Shown here piece after piece: positions 51,938 to 60,596 of a stretch of 64,000 nucleotides of DNA (position 1 is the first letter of the stretch; every line of letters starts with the position of its first letter). The position numbers were made by a program, and so were the translations under genes. Source of the stretch: Caballeronia mineralivorans PML1(12) (GTDB lineage: Bacteria; Pseudomonadota; Gammaproteobacteria; Burkholderiales; Burkholderiaceae); assembly GCF_001028175.1 (NCBI RefSeq), contig NZ_AEJF01000131.1:23705-87704 (forward strand), given 5' to 3'. The notes below the pieces were generated by a model. The model was not told the origin of the DNA. It searched no databases and saw only the letters and a list, made by a program, of their open reading frames with translations.

Positions 51938-53086
51938 TCAGAACTTGTGCCGTATCGCGAGCCGCACGACAACCTGCTTCGACGTAGACGACGCATCCGC
52001 CGCACCTGGAACGTAGGCCTGATCCAGCGCGGTCCCGGTTTTGTCTCCGCCGACCGACTGGAACGCAGCCTGAGCGTAGAAATCGGTCCGCTTGGACAGC
52101 AGGTAGTCGGCCATCAACCCCACCGATTGATAGTTCGGATGGCTGGTGCCAGTGCTCGCGTTATCGGTAGCGCGTGTATAGACATACTGTGCGCCGACAA
52201 AAAACGCTGGGGTGAATTGATACTTGCCGTTGATCTCGAAGTTATTAAACTTGAGCGACGATATGGACCCGCCCACCGGCACGATCGATCCCGAGATGTA
52301 GGTGGTGGAAGTCGGATCGGACAGGTTCGTGTTGGTGTACGCAAAGCCGACCGTGGCGTTGCCCATGGTGTAGTTGATACCCGCCCCGAAGATGCGCAGA
52401 CGCTGCGCGAGGAAGTTCTGGTCGGTCGTCGGGATGGCGCCGTTCGCCGTGCCCGAGGGATTGTCCGAGTTCAAATACGCGGCCGCGATCAGCAAACCGC
52501 CGTAGGTATATTGCGCGCCCACACTCATTAAACGATTGTTGGCAAAACCTCCGGCCACGTTACTGAAGCCATACATACCGCCGAATTGAAAACCGGCCCA
52601 CGTCGGACTCGTGTATTTCACCGTGTTATTCACGCGGAATGAATTATCGGTATTGTCGTTATCGTACGGATGCGCGAACAGATAACCCGCCCAATTTCCG
52701 TTCGCCGTTGTCTGCGCGAGAAAGTCGACTACTGAATCGTATTGGCGGCCCAGCGTGACCGTTCCGTAAGTGGCATCGCTCAGGCCCACAAATGCTTGCC
52801 GGCCAAACTCCAGCCCGCCCTGGCCCAACCGTCCGTTGTTCACGTTGAAACCATTTTCGAGTGTGAAGATCGCCTTGACGCCACCGCCCAGATCTTCCGC
52901 TCCCTTCAATCCCCAGCGGCTGCCCTGCGCGTAACCGCTCTGCAATTCATAATCCTTTTTACCATTGACGTTATTCGTATAGTCGAACCCCTCGTCGATT
53001 ACGCCATAGAGCGTCACGCTGTTTTGAGCATGCGCGCCCGCGACGAACAGGCATGACAAAGTCATGCAGATTGCTTGCTTTTTCAT
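51938..53086 (-). CDS. Gram-negative trimeric porin
   Basis: The protein has 382 residues. A signal peptide covers about 1-20 (ending AHAQ) and the mature chain starts NSVTLYGVIDEGFDYTNNV, the Burkholderia Porin_4 opening. GSRWGLKGAEDLGGGVKAIF (about 56) and FGRQAFVGLSDATYGTVTLG (about 89) are standard strand-and-turn signatures, and it ends in HKF with the terminal Phe. It forms a 16-strand barrel for small solutes. A hairpin at 51896-51930 ends it. Confidence 0.93.
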   Translation of the reverse strand: MKKQAICMTLSCLFVAGAHAQNSVTLYGVIDEGFDYTNNVNGKKDYELQSGYAQGSRWGLKGAEDLGGGVKAIFTLENGFNVNNGRLGQGGLEFGRQAFVGLSDATYGTVTLGRQYDSVVDFLAQTTANGNWAGYLFAHPYDNDNTDNSFRVNNTVKYTSPTWAGFQFGGMYGFSNVAGGFANNRLMSVGAQYTYGGLLIAAAYLNSDNPSGTANGAIPTTDQNFLAQRLRIFGAGINYTMGNATVGFAYTNTNLSDPTSTTYISGSIVPVGGSISSLKFNNFEINGKYQFTPAFFVGAQYVYTRATDNASTGTSHPNYQSVGLMADYLLSKRTDFYAQAAFQSVGGDKTGTALDQAYVPGAADASSTSKQVVVRLAIRHKF

Positions 53087-53251
53087 TGATGGCTCCGAAA
53101 CCGTAAACCCGGCGTGTCGCCGGTGTGGACCTGCTTTTTTTATGACGCTTTTATTGATGCTTTTTATTCATCGCCCGGTATGGGCGTGTGTATCCAGGAC
53201 CCGTGATATGGGCCCTGTCCTGCTCTCAGTCAAACCTGCTAACTGACCGGG

Positions 53252-54076
53252 TTACGCGACGCGTTCGGCGCGTCGCTCGACGAAACGGCGGACATAGTCG
53301 TTCGCGGGGAAACGCACGATGTCCTCGGGAGTGCCTTGCTGCACCAGTTCGCCATCGCGCAGGATCGCGATCTGCGTGCCCAGCCGCAATGCTTCGTCCA
53401 GGTCGTGCGTGATGAAGACAATCGTCTTGTTCAACGTCCTCTGCAACTCGAGCAACTGATCCTGCATTTCGGTTCGGATCAGCGGATCGAGTGCCGAGAA
53501 TGCTTCGTCCATCAGCAGCACTTCCGTGTCCGCTGCGAGCGCACGGGCGAGCCCCACGCGCTGGCGCATCCCGCCCGATAGCTCGTCGGGAAACTTGTCG
53601 GCATAACCGTCCAGGCCCACTTTGCCGAGCCAGATACGGGCCTTCTCGTTCGCTGCGTCGTGACGCTCACCACGTATACGCAGTGCATACGACGCATTCT
53701 CCAGAACCGTTGCATGAGGCAGCAGCCCGAAGTTCTGGAACACCATGCTCACCCGGTGACGCCGGAACTCGCGCAGCCCCGCCGCGTTGAGCGACAGGAT
53801 GTTCTTCCCGTCGATCACGATCTCGCCCGCGCTTGGATCGATCAGCCGGTTGAAGTGGCGCACGAGCGTGGACTTGCCCGAACCGGACAAGCCCATGATC
53901 ACGAAGATCTGCCCAGCTTCAATATTCAGGTTGATGTTATTGAGGCCGACATTGCAGCCGTTGTCGGCGAGCACGTCCGCCTTCGAGGCGCCGTGGCGGA
54001 GCATGTCGATGACGCGTGCATGGGTCATCGACGGCCCGAAGATCTTGTAGACATTGCTGACTCGGATAGCTGTCAT
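53252..54076 (-). CDS. Betaine-type ABC transporter ATPase (ProV/ChoV family, no CBS)
   Basis: The protein has 274 residues. Start ATG 54076 is preferred over upstream frames. Walker A GLSGSGKST (about 62), Q-loop MVFQNFGLLPHAT (about 111), signature LSGGMRQRVGLARAL (about 167), Walker B VLLMDEAFSALDP (about 187) and switch His FITHDLDEAL (about 214) are present. The start MTAIRVSNVYKIFGPSM is the quaternary-amine transporter pattern. Unlike ProV it ends after the ABC domain with no CBS pair, so osmotic gating through CBS is unlikely and a nutritional role fits better. Last gene of the five-gene operon. Confidence 0.92.
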   Translation of the reverse strand: MTAIRVSNVYKIFGPSMTHARVIDMLRHGASKADVLADNGCNVGLNNINLNIEAGQIFVIMGLSGSGKSTLVRHFNRLIDPSAGEIVIDGKNILSLNAAGLREFRRHRVSMVFQNFGLLPHATVLENASYALRIRGERHDAANEKARIWLGKVGLDGYADKFPDELSGGMRQRVGLARALAADTEVLLMDEAFSALDPLIRTEMQDQLLELQRTLNKTIVFITHDLDEALRLGTQIAILRDGELVQQGTPEDIVRFPANDYVRRFVERRAERVA

Positions 54077-54110
54077 GTTCGCGCTCCACGCAAGAAGATT
54101 GGGCTGATGG

Positions 54111-55067
54111 TCAGACGTGGCGCGATGCTGCTTCGCCCGCTGCCTCGGGATCGCCAAGATCGGCGCTGCGCGCGCTCTGGCGAGCCTGCACACGCGCCCT
54201 TCTATTCGCGGTAAGCGCCATCCGCGCGCGCCGCTCCTGACCGTAACCCTGCGAGATCCGGTCGATCACGATCGCCAGGATCACGATAGCTATGCCCGCC
54301 TGCATGCCCTTGCCGACATCGAGCGTCTGGATGCCGGCCAGCACGTCTTCGCCCAGGCCGCGTGAACCGATCATCGATGCGATCACGACCATGGAGAGCG
54401 ACATCATGGTGGTCTGGTTGATGCCGGCCATGATGCTCGGCCGCGCCAGCGGCAACTGCACGCCTATCAGCATCTGCCAGCGTGTCGTCCCAAAGGAGCG
54501 CGCGGCCTCCACCACGTCGCCGTCCACCTGACGAATGCCGAGGTCCGTGAGCCGGATCAGCGGCGGCAGCGAATAGATCACCGTCGCGAAGATGGCCGGC
54601 ACCTTGCCGAGTCCGAAGAGCATCAGCACCGGTATCAGGTAGACAAAGCTGGGCAGCGTCTGCATCACGTCGAGCACGGGCAACAGCGTGCGGCGCACCC
54701 AGCGGTTTTGCGAGCACAGGATACCGAGCGGCACACCCAGTATGATCGACAGCACGGTCGCCACGAGCATCAGCGCGAGCGTCTGCATCAGCTTGTCCCA
54801 GAGCCCGAATGCGCCGATCGCGTAGAGCAGCAGCACGAACAATGCGGCAACCGAAAGCCTGCGGGTGGCGTGCCATGCAAGCACGCCAGCGAAGATCAGC
54901 AGCAGCCACGGCGGTGTGATCCGCAAGCCGCTTTCCAGCGGCACCAGCAGATATTTCAATACGACCAGACTGAACGAGTGGAAGGCATCGCCATAGTTCT
55001 GGACCAGCAATGCGACCTTGTCGTTAATCGGGTCGGCAAGCGATAGATGCGGAAAGATGGACGTCAT
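54111..55067 (-). CDS. Betaine-type ABC transporter permease (ProW family)
   Basis: The protein has 318 residues with about seven helices. The first 70 residues form the typical ProW amphipathic leader, before ITPPWLLLIFAGVLAW (about 51). The EAA-like loop reads VVEAARSFGTTRWQMLIGVQ (about 185). A late GLGEDVLAGIQTLDVGKGMQ is a strong ProW signature. The basic, alanine-rich C-terminal tail (about 275-318) extends past the usual end. It imports quaternary amines with the adjacent ATPase and binding protein. Confidence 0.93.
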   Translation of the reverse strand: MTSIFPHLSLADPINDKVALLVQNYGDAFHSFSLVVLKYLLVPLESGLRITPPWLLLIFAGVLAWHATRRLSVAALFVLLLYAIGAFGLWDKLMQTLALMLVATVLSIILGVPLGILCSQNRWVRRTLLPVLDVMQTLPSFVYLIPVLMLFGLGKVPAIFATVIYSLPPLIRLTDLGIRQVDGDVVEAARSFGTTRWQMLIGVQLPLARPSIMAGINQTTMMSLSMVVIASMIGSRGLGEDVLAGIQTLDVGKGMQAGIAIVILAIVIDRISQGYGQERRARMALTANRRARVQARQSARSADLGDPEAAGEAASRHV

Positions 55068-55108
55068 GGCTCACTCGTCTAGAGAAGGGTCGCGTGGGCT
55101 TCCCGTTT

Positions 55109-56146
55109 TCAACTGCCCAGCTTGGCCTGCACCTTGGCCGCGACATCGGCCGGCACCCAGGCCTTCCACATCTCGGGGTGCGTGCGCAGGAACGTGGTGG
55201 CCATGGCCGAGCCATCGAGTTTCTTCGAACTCATTTCAAGGATCGTGTTGTTCAGGAAGTCCATCGGGAAGCTGACTTTCGAGAACAGCGCCATGGCTTG
55301 CGGTTCGGCTTCGCTGAACGGCGTCGACACACCCACCGTCACGTGCGACACCATGTACGACGATGCACATTGCTGCGTGCTGCTTTCGTCGCGCAAGGTC
55401 TTCCAGCAAGCGTCGTTATACGGCGGCATCTTGAGTTCGACGAACTTGTATTTCGCCATCAGCGCAGCCGGGCCCCAGTAATAAAACACCAGCGGCTTGC
55501 CGCGCTGATACGCCGATTCGATCGAGGCATCCAGCGCCGCGCCGGTGCCCGGATGGAAGTTGGTATAGGACGCGTCGAGGCCAAGCACCTTGAGCAAGCG
55601 CGTGTTTACGCGTTCGCAGTCCCAGCCGGTCGGGCAGTTCAGGAAACGGCCCTTTTCCGGTTCTTCGTCGTCGGCGAACAGGGACTTGTATTTGGGCAGG
55701 TCCGTGACGGAAACGAGGCCCGGCGCGCTCGCCTTGATGTTGCGCGAAGCGTCGCCCTTGATCACGTATTCAGGCACGAACCAACCCTCCTTCGTGCCGC
55801 CCGGCAGCGTGTCGCCCACCAGTTTGACCTTGCCGGCGGCGACCGCCTTGGAGGTGATCTCGCTGCGGCCGGTCCATTGTTCGGCCCAGACCTGGACGTC
55901 GTTGCTGGCCAGCGCGGTCTCAGTGGCGGCCGTGCTGCCGGGCACGACGTCGGTGCTGCAGCCGTAGCCCTTTTCAAGTATCTGGCGCAGCACTTCAGTC
56001 GCGAATGCGCCGCTCTCCCACGTAATGCCCGCAAAGTGCACGGTCTTTCCCGAGCTGCAGAAGGTTCCAGCGGCGTGCGCAGTGCCGGCGGTGGCCGCAA
56101 CCACGACCAGCGCAGACAGGCTTGCTTTGAAGAATCGTTTGAGCAT
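55109..56146 (-). CDS. Betaine-type ABC substrate-binding protein (ProX/OpuAC fold)
   Basis: The protein has 345 residues with a signal peptide (about 1-25, ending AHA). The mature chain has KTVHFAGITWESGAFATEVL (about 34), YGCSTDVVPGSTAATETALA (about 61) and VWAEQWTGRSE (about 86); the Trp residues are candidates for the aromatic box that holds trimethylammonium or dimethylsulfonium groups. YYWGPAALMAKYKFVEL (about 228) supplies another aromatic cluster. It defines the ligand of the importer, which is a betaine-like zwitterion but not determinable further. It lies 70 bases past the M24 gene stop. Confidence 0.9.
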   Translation of the reverse strand: MLKRFFKASLSALVVVAATAGTAHAAGTFCSSGKTVHFAGITWESGAFATEVLRQILEKGYGCSTDVVPGSTAATETALASNDVQVWAEQWTGRSEITSKAVAAGKVKLVGDTLPGGTKEGWFVPEYVIKGDASRNIKASAPGLVSVTDLPKYKSLFADDEEPEKGRFLNCPTGWDCERVNTRLLKVLGLDASYTNFHPGTGAALDASIESAYQRGKPLVFYYWGPAALMAKYKFVELKMPPYNDACWKTLRDESSTQQCASSYMVSHVTVGVSTPFSEAEPQAMALFSKVSFPMDFLNNTILEMSSKKLDGSAMATTFLRTHPEMWKAWVPADVAAKVQAKLGS

Positions 56147-56216
56147 CGTCTTGCACCTATGGGGAGTTGGTTTGTTGTGGATGTTTACGACGCGCGGCTA
56201 GCCGATCGTATCGGAT

Positions 56217-57443
56217 TCAGGCCAGCAGCCGCGCTTCGAACGGATAATCGGAGAGCAGTTCCACCCGGCCGTCGTCGCGAATGTAGACCTGCTCTTCAAG
56301 CTTCACACCTTCGCCGCCGGCCTCGTGTCCAATATAACTCTCGATGCACAACGTCATGCCCGGCTCGATCACGCCGTCGTAGCCCTTGGCCTCGTTGTCC
56401 TCTCTATGCACGATGTACGGATACTCGCCGGTCATGCCAACGCCATGTGCAAGCGCGAAATAGCGGCGTGCGCGATACGGCTCGGGAATCTTCCACGCCT
56501 TCGCGATGAATTCCTGGAAGGTCGTGCCGGCGCGCACGTTCTCCATGTTCGAATGAATCTGCTCATAAGCGAGCCGGTAAAGATTCTTTTGCGCGTCGGT
56601 CGCCGGCACATCGCCGCAAAGGAACGTGCGCGAAAAATCCGCGTAGTAACCAAAGCGGCCGACCACGTCCGTGTCGAGTCCGACCAGCTCGCCCGACTGG
56701 ATCTTGCGCGGGCTGCTTTCCTGGAACCACGGATTCGTGCGCGGCCCTGAACTGATCAGGCGCGTTTCAATGTAGTCGCCATCGGTCGCAATGATGTGCT
56801 GATGAAGATGCGACCACAGCTCGTTCTCACTGATACCCGGTACGAGCGCCGCTTCCAGCTTGTGCACGCCTTCTTCGGCCGCGCGCAGCGACGCGCGAAT
56901 CATCTTGATCTCGTTCGGCACTTTGATGGCGCGTGCGCGTTCGAGCGGCTCCTGTGCGTCGAAGACCTGATAGCCGCGCGCCTGCAACGCGAACGCCGCA
57001 GCGGACGTCGCACTTTCGATAGCGATGCGCTTGCCGCCGCCGCTCTGTTTCACCAGCTCATCGATCTCGTCAGCCCAGCGCTCGGTGACCTGGCGAAGCA
57101 TGTCGTCGCAAAAGTAATAGGAAATGGCCGTGGCGGGGCGGATTTCATCGACGGTGTCCAGTCCTTCGGCCAGGAAATCGCAGCCCGCGTATTCGAACAG
57201 CACGACCTTGCCTTCGGCCGGCACGAACGCGTAGCGCGCGGGGTTGCGCATCGAATAGACCTGCATGTTGCGCGAGCCGGTGGCGTAGCGCATATGCGTC
57301 GGGTCGAACAAAACAGCCGCGGTGAGATCGCGTTTCTTCAACTCGCGACGCACGGCGGCAAGCCGGTCGCGTTGGATCTGTGCAATTTCTACCTGCGTGG
57401 GTTCGCAATCTTCAGGGAGATGAGTGGGGCGAATAATCGACAT
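56217..57443 (-). CDS. M24 metallopeptidase-fold enzyme, DddP-like metal site
   Basis: The protein has 408 residues from ATG 57443. The N-terminal creatinase-like domain (about 25-165) has FDPTHMRYATGSRNMQVYSM near 47. The catalytic pita-bread domain carries six metal ligands: D257 and D259 (GLDTDVVG), D269 (YADFSRT), H333 (LAHGVGM), E368 (LCIESYIG) and E383 (VKLEEQ). The spacing 2, 10, 64, 35, 15 equals that I recall for the DMSP lyase DddP (D295, D297, D307, H371, E406, E421). Yet the position six after the His, Asp (catalytic base) in DddP, is Gly 339 here, followed by E340. Creatinase and ectoine hydrolase are also M24 relatives. The betaine importer beside it suits any of these. Exact substrate unknown. 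Confidence 0.85.
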   Translation of the reverse strand: MSIIRPTHLPEDCEPTQVEIAQIQRDRLAAVRRELKKRDLTAAVLFDPTHMRYATGSRNMQVYSMRNPARYAFVPAEGKVVLFEYAGCDFLAEGLDTVDEIRPATAISYYFCDDMLRQVTERWADEIDELVKQSGGGKRIAIESATSAAAFALQARGYQVFDAQEPLERARAIKVPNEIKMIRASLRAAEEGVHKLEAALVPGISENELWSHLHQHIIATDGDYIETRLISSGPRTNPWFQESSPRKIQSGELVGLDTDVVGRFGYYADFSRTFLCGDVPATDAQKNLYRLAYEQIHSNMENVRAGTTFQEFIAKAWKIPEPYRARRYFALAHGVGMTGEYPYIVHREDNEAKGYDGVIEPGMTLCIESYIGHEAGGEGVKLEEQVYIRDDGRVELLSDYPFEARLLA

Positions 57444-57465
57444 GTGGGGTTCTTTTCTTATGGAG

Positions 57466-58353
57466 TTAATCGACCAGGCTATCGGCGCGAACCAGACGTT
57501 GCTCGGCTTCCAGATGCGCTTCCGAAACACGGCCGTATAACTGCCGCGTGCGTTCGAGCCGTCCAATCACGCCAGGCTTTTGCGAGTACGCGAAGATCGC
57601 CGTGTGACGCTCGACTTCACCCGCCACCTGCGTGACGCGGTGCAGCGAAAAGCGGCCCTTGAACAACTGCAGGTCACCTGGACGCAGGGTGATGACGTTG
57701 ATGGCTTCGCGTGTCTCGCCGCGCACCACGCGGCCAACGCCTTCGTAGTTTTCGCCCTGCGGCGAGCGGATGTTCGGGCAGTATTCGAAGTCGCCGCCGG
57801 CGGTGGGCTGCTGCGTCATCATCGAAACAATGAATTCGTTCGTGTCGTAGTGCCACGGCTGCTCGGTGCCGGGCGGCATCACGTTCTGCACCAGGCCCGC
57901 GTACGGATCGGCGTATTCCCATACCCGTGTTTCCCCCAGGCAGGCCGCGACGAAACGTTTCATCGCCTGGGCGACGTAGATGCGGTGCACGATGGCATCC
58001 GCCGGAATCAGGTCGCGTGTCACAAAGCCGCTGGTGCGGTCCATGAAGATGCGGCGCGGGTCGGTTTCGGACAGCGCGGGGTCATCGGCGGTAAAGTAAG
58101 CGTTGACCTTACGAGTTGAAAAGTAGGTTTTAGCGGCAAGGGCGCGACCCTCGTTGCGGGCCCGCTCCAGTGCCTCCGGGCGCAGGAAGTCGTGCAGGAC
58201 CGCGCTGCCGCTCGCTGCCAGCTCCGCGCGGCAGGCCGCCACCAGATCGTTCAGGCGGGGGCTGTCCGGGTCGTGCAGGGGATAGCGGTCGGTGTTGACG
58301 ATATCGCTGAGGTCAAGGCATTCAGCATCGGCAAGTGAAACGGAGAGAACCAC
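57466..58353 (-). CDS. ArpA/BesD-like Fe(II)/2-oxoglutarate oxygenase
   Basis: The protein has 295 residues from GTG 58353, whose GGAG lies 6 bases upstream; an earlier frame to 58410 lacks this. The double-stranded beta-helix core has H168-Y-D170 (PWHYDTNEF) and distal H238 (SLHRVT), the facial triad for Fe(II), and R249 (EVERHTAIFAYS) to bind 2-oxoglutarate. It resembles the ArpA/BesD group. In BesD-type halogenases the Asp is Gly; here the Asp is kept, so hydroxylation or oxidative demethylation is more likely than halogenation. It is first in the operon, before the M24 enzyme and betaine importer. Confidence 0.85.
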   Translation of the reverse strand: MVLSVSLADAECLDLSDIVNTDRYPLHDPDSPRLNDLVAACRAELAASGSAVLHDFLRPEALERARNEGRALAAKTYFSTRKVNAYFTADDPALSETDPRRIFMDRTSGFVTRDLIPADAIVHRIYVAQAMKRFVAACLGETRVWEYADPYAGLVQNVMPPGTEQPWHYDTNEFIVSMMTQQPTAGGDFEYCPNIRSPQGENYEGVGRVVRGETREAINVITLRPGDLQLFKGRFSLHRVTQVAGEVERHTAIFAYSQKPGVIGRLERTRQLYGRVSEAHLEAEQRLVRADSLVD

Positions 58354-58470
58354 GGCAGGCTCCAAATCGATATTTTGGCGAGTGGATTTACGAGTCGACT
58401 TCAACAACAATCTGCGAACGACGGCCCGATCTTTTGGCGGCCAATTTCTTTTGGAAAGCGAGTATTTCCG
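58354..58470. promoter_or_regulatory. Divergent promoter of the betaine-type operon and its LysR
   Basis: The 117 bases between GTG 58353 (minus) and ATG 58471 (plus) must contain both promoters and probably a LysR site. The region is moderately AT-rich (58370-58460). No long inverted repeat was found; a T-N11-A type half-site is likely but not located. Confidence 0.45.
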
Positions 58471-59373
58471 ATGGATTCCATTAGCGAACCCGATTGGTCG
58501 AAGATCGCTTCACTCGATGCAGAACTGGTGCGCGCGTTTGTCGTTGTCGCTGAAAGCGGCGGTTTTACGGCGGCGGCACGGCAGCTTCATCGCACGCAAT
58601 CGACCATCAGCCTGCGTATCCGGACGCTCGAAGAACGGCTTGGCGCGCATCTCTTCATGCGAAATAGCCGCCATTTCGCGCTCTCCAGCGACGGCGAGAA
58701 TTTCCTGATTCACGCGCGGCGGATATTGCAGGTGCAAAACGAGGCGATCGCCGCGCTAACGCGAGGCAGCCGAGGCAACGTGATTCGTTTCGGGCTGCCG
58801 GAGGATTATGCGGAGCTGTGGCTGCCGGAATTGTTGCGGGCGTTTTATGCGTTACGCCCGGGGGCTCGGCCGCATATTCATTGCCGGACGTCGCTGGAGT
58901 TGCTGGAACGGCTGGGTGCGGGGGAACTCGATCTGGCGCTCGTGGTGCGGCACGGCGAGCGTGCCGGGGGAAAACCCCTAGCACGTCAGGAACTGGTGTG
59001 GGCGGCGCATCGCGATTTTGTATTGCCTGTGGATGCGCCCGTGCCGCTCGCGCTCTTCGATGAAAGTTGTACTTACCGGCAGCGCGGATTGCAGGCGCTG
59101 ACTGCGATCGGGCGCGATTATCAACTCGTGTACACGAGCCAGAGCCCGACGGGCATCCGCATTGCGGTGAATCATGGTGCGGCGGTAACGATTATTGATC
59201 GTCGTACGTTGCCCGCATGCTGGCGCACGTTCGACGAGACGCACGGGCTGCCGGCCTTGCCACCCGCGGAACTGGAGCTGCATGTGGCGCCGACCATGCG
59301 CAATGAGGCAACGCGCGATCTGAGCGAGTTGATCGAGATGCTGGTGTCGGAGCATAGCGGTGTGATGGCTTGA
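58471..59373 (+). CDS. LysR-family regulator of the betaine-type operon
   Basis: The protein has 300 residues from ATG 58471; upstream in-frame residues are not LysR-like. The DNA-binding domain shows FVVVAESGGFTAAARQLHRT and LFMRNSRHFALSSDGENFLI. The effector domain carries VIRFGLPEDYAELWLPELLR and a late MRNEATRDLSELIEML. Divergent position 117 bases from the oxygenase gene makes it the likely regulator of the five-gene operon. Confidence 0.9.
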   Translation: MDSISEPDWSKIASLDAELVRAFVVVAESGGFTAAARQLHRTQSTISLRIRTLEERLGAHLFMRNSRHFALSSDGENFLIHARRILQVQNEAIAALTRGSRGNVIRFGLPEDYAELWLPELLRAFYALRPGARPHIHCRTSLELLERLGAGELDLALVVRHGERAGGKPLARQELVWAAHRDFVLPVDAPVPLALFDESCTYRQRGLQALTAIGRDYQLVYTSQSPTGIRIAVNHGAAVTIIDRRTLPACWRTFDETHGLPALPPAELELHVAPTMRNEATRDLSELIEMLVSEHSGVMA

Positions 59374-59648
59374 GCGTCGGGCCTGGACCAACGTTGCGAG
59401 CATCACCCCGACCTTCGTCAAAACCGCACTTGCCGCAGGGTCTGAAACACTGCACGGAACGACAACTTCGGAATGCTGAATCATTTCGCTTCGGGCGTTA
59501 GCTAGCCGGTTGCGGCACCTCATCCCCCCGAAACATCTCCCGCATCAATCCAGCGAAACTGCTCGCGACTGCTTTATTGGCGGTCGAAACTACGAGACGG
59601 CGAATTTTCGCCGCATCGAAACCGCTCACCGTTGCAAAGGACCACTCA

Positions 59649-60584
59649 ATGCAACTTCGCACGCTACGTTACTTTCAGGAACTCGCCCACAGCTCGTCGT
59701 TACGCAAGGCGTCCGAGCGGCTGCACGTCGCGCCGAGCGCGATCAGCCGGCAGATCGAACAACTCGAGCACTACTTCGGAGTCGCGCTGCTGGAACGCGG
59801 GCCACGCGGTATCAGCCTGACGATCGAAGGGGAGTTTCTCGCGGAACGCGTGGAGTTCATGCTGCGGGAGTTCGATCAGGTACGCACGCTGATTGCCGAC
59901 CGGCACAAGCTCGAAGTCGGCTCGGTGTCGGTGTATGCATCCGAGGGCGTGGTGTCGGGATTGCTCGCGCCCGTGCTTGCCGAGTTCGCGCGCCACTACC
60001 CCAAGATCCGCTTCAATATCGTCATCGCGAGCGCGCAACGCACGCTGGAAGCGCTATGCAGCGGTGAGGCCGACATCGGTCTCGGCTTCTATCTGCCCAA
60101 ACGCGCCGACGTCGAGGTGCATGCGCATTGCGAGCTTTGGCATCGCGTGCTGGTGTCGCCGCATCATGCGTTCAGCCAGCGCGAGAGTGTCACGCTCGCC
60201 GATCTCGTCGACCAGCCCCTCGCGATTCCCGACTCCGCGTTTGGCGTGCGGCAAGCACTCGATCGCGTGGCGAAAGCGAGCGGCATTACATTGAATCCGT
60301 CCTTCACCACCTGCTCGCTGGAGACTCAAAAAGCGCTCGCGCGACAAGGCGCGGCGCTGCTGATCCTGCCGCAATTCGCTCTCGACGAAACCGGCTGCGA
60401 GGACGGCCTGCACGCCGTCACCATCACAGATCCCGACCTGCGCCAGATCCGCGTCGAATTGTGCGTGTACCGTTACCGTCCCACATCGATTGCTGTACGC
60501 AAGTGCCTCGACATGCTGCAAACAGCGATGGCGCGATACGCGTCCGCGGTCCATCCCGAGGCCGAAGCTGCGCCATCGCCGTAA
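59649..60584 (+). CDS. LysR-family transcriptional regulator
   Basis: The protein has 311 residues from ATG 59649. It starts MQLRTLRYFQELAHSSSLRK, then AISRQIEQLEHYFGVALLER, and its effector domain has VGSVSVYASEGVVSGLLAPV and SGEADIGLGFYLPKRADVEV. The start with LRTLRYF puts it in a group often controlling aromatic or amide catabolism. It is convergent with the porin at 60597 and on the opposite strand from the porin-symporter-amidase set, which it might regulate. Confidence 0.9.
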   Translation: MQLRTLRYFQELAHSSSLRKASERLHVAPSAISRQIEQLEHYFGVALLERGPRGISLTIEGEFLAERVEFMLREFDQVRTLIADRHKLEVGSVSVYASEGVVSGLLAPVLAEFARHYPKIRFNIVIASAQRTLEALCSGEADIGLGFYLPKRADVEVHAHCELWHRVLVSPHHAFSQRESVTLADLVDQPLAIPDSAFGVRQALDRVAKASGITLNPSFTTCSLETQKALARQGAALLILPQFALDETGCEDGLHAVTITDPDLRQIRVELCVYRYRPTSIAVRKCLDMLQTAMARYASAVHPEAEAAPSP

Positions 60585-60596
60585 GTGAAACGTGAC

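Noticed and set aside
55094..56509. A 471-codon plus-strand frame over ProX and the M24 gene
   Set aside because: It spans two well-supported genes in antisense and has no recognisable domain.
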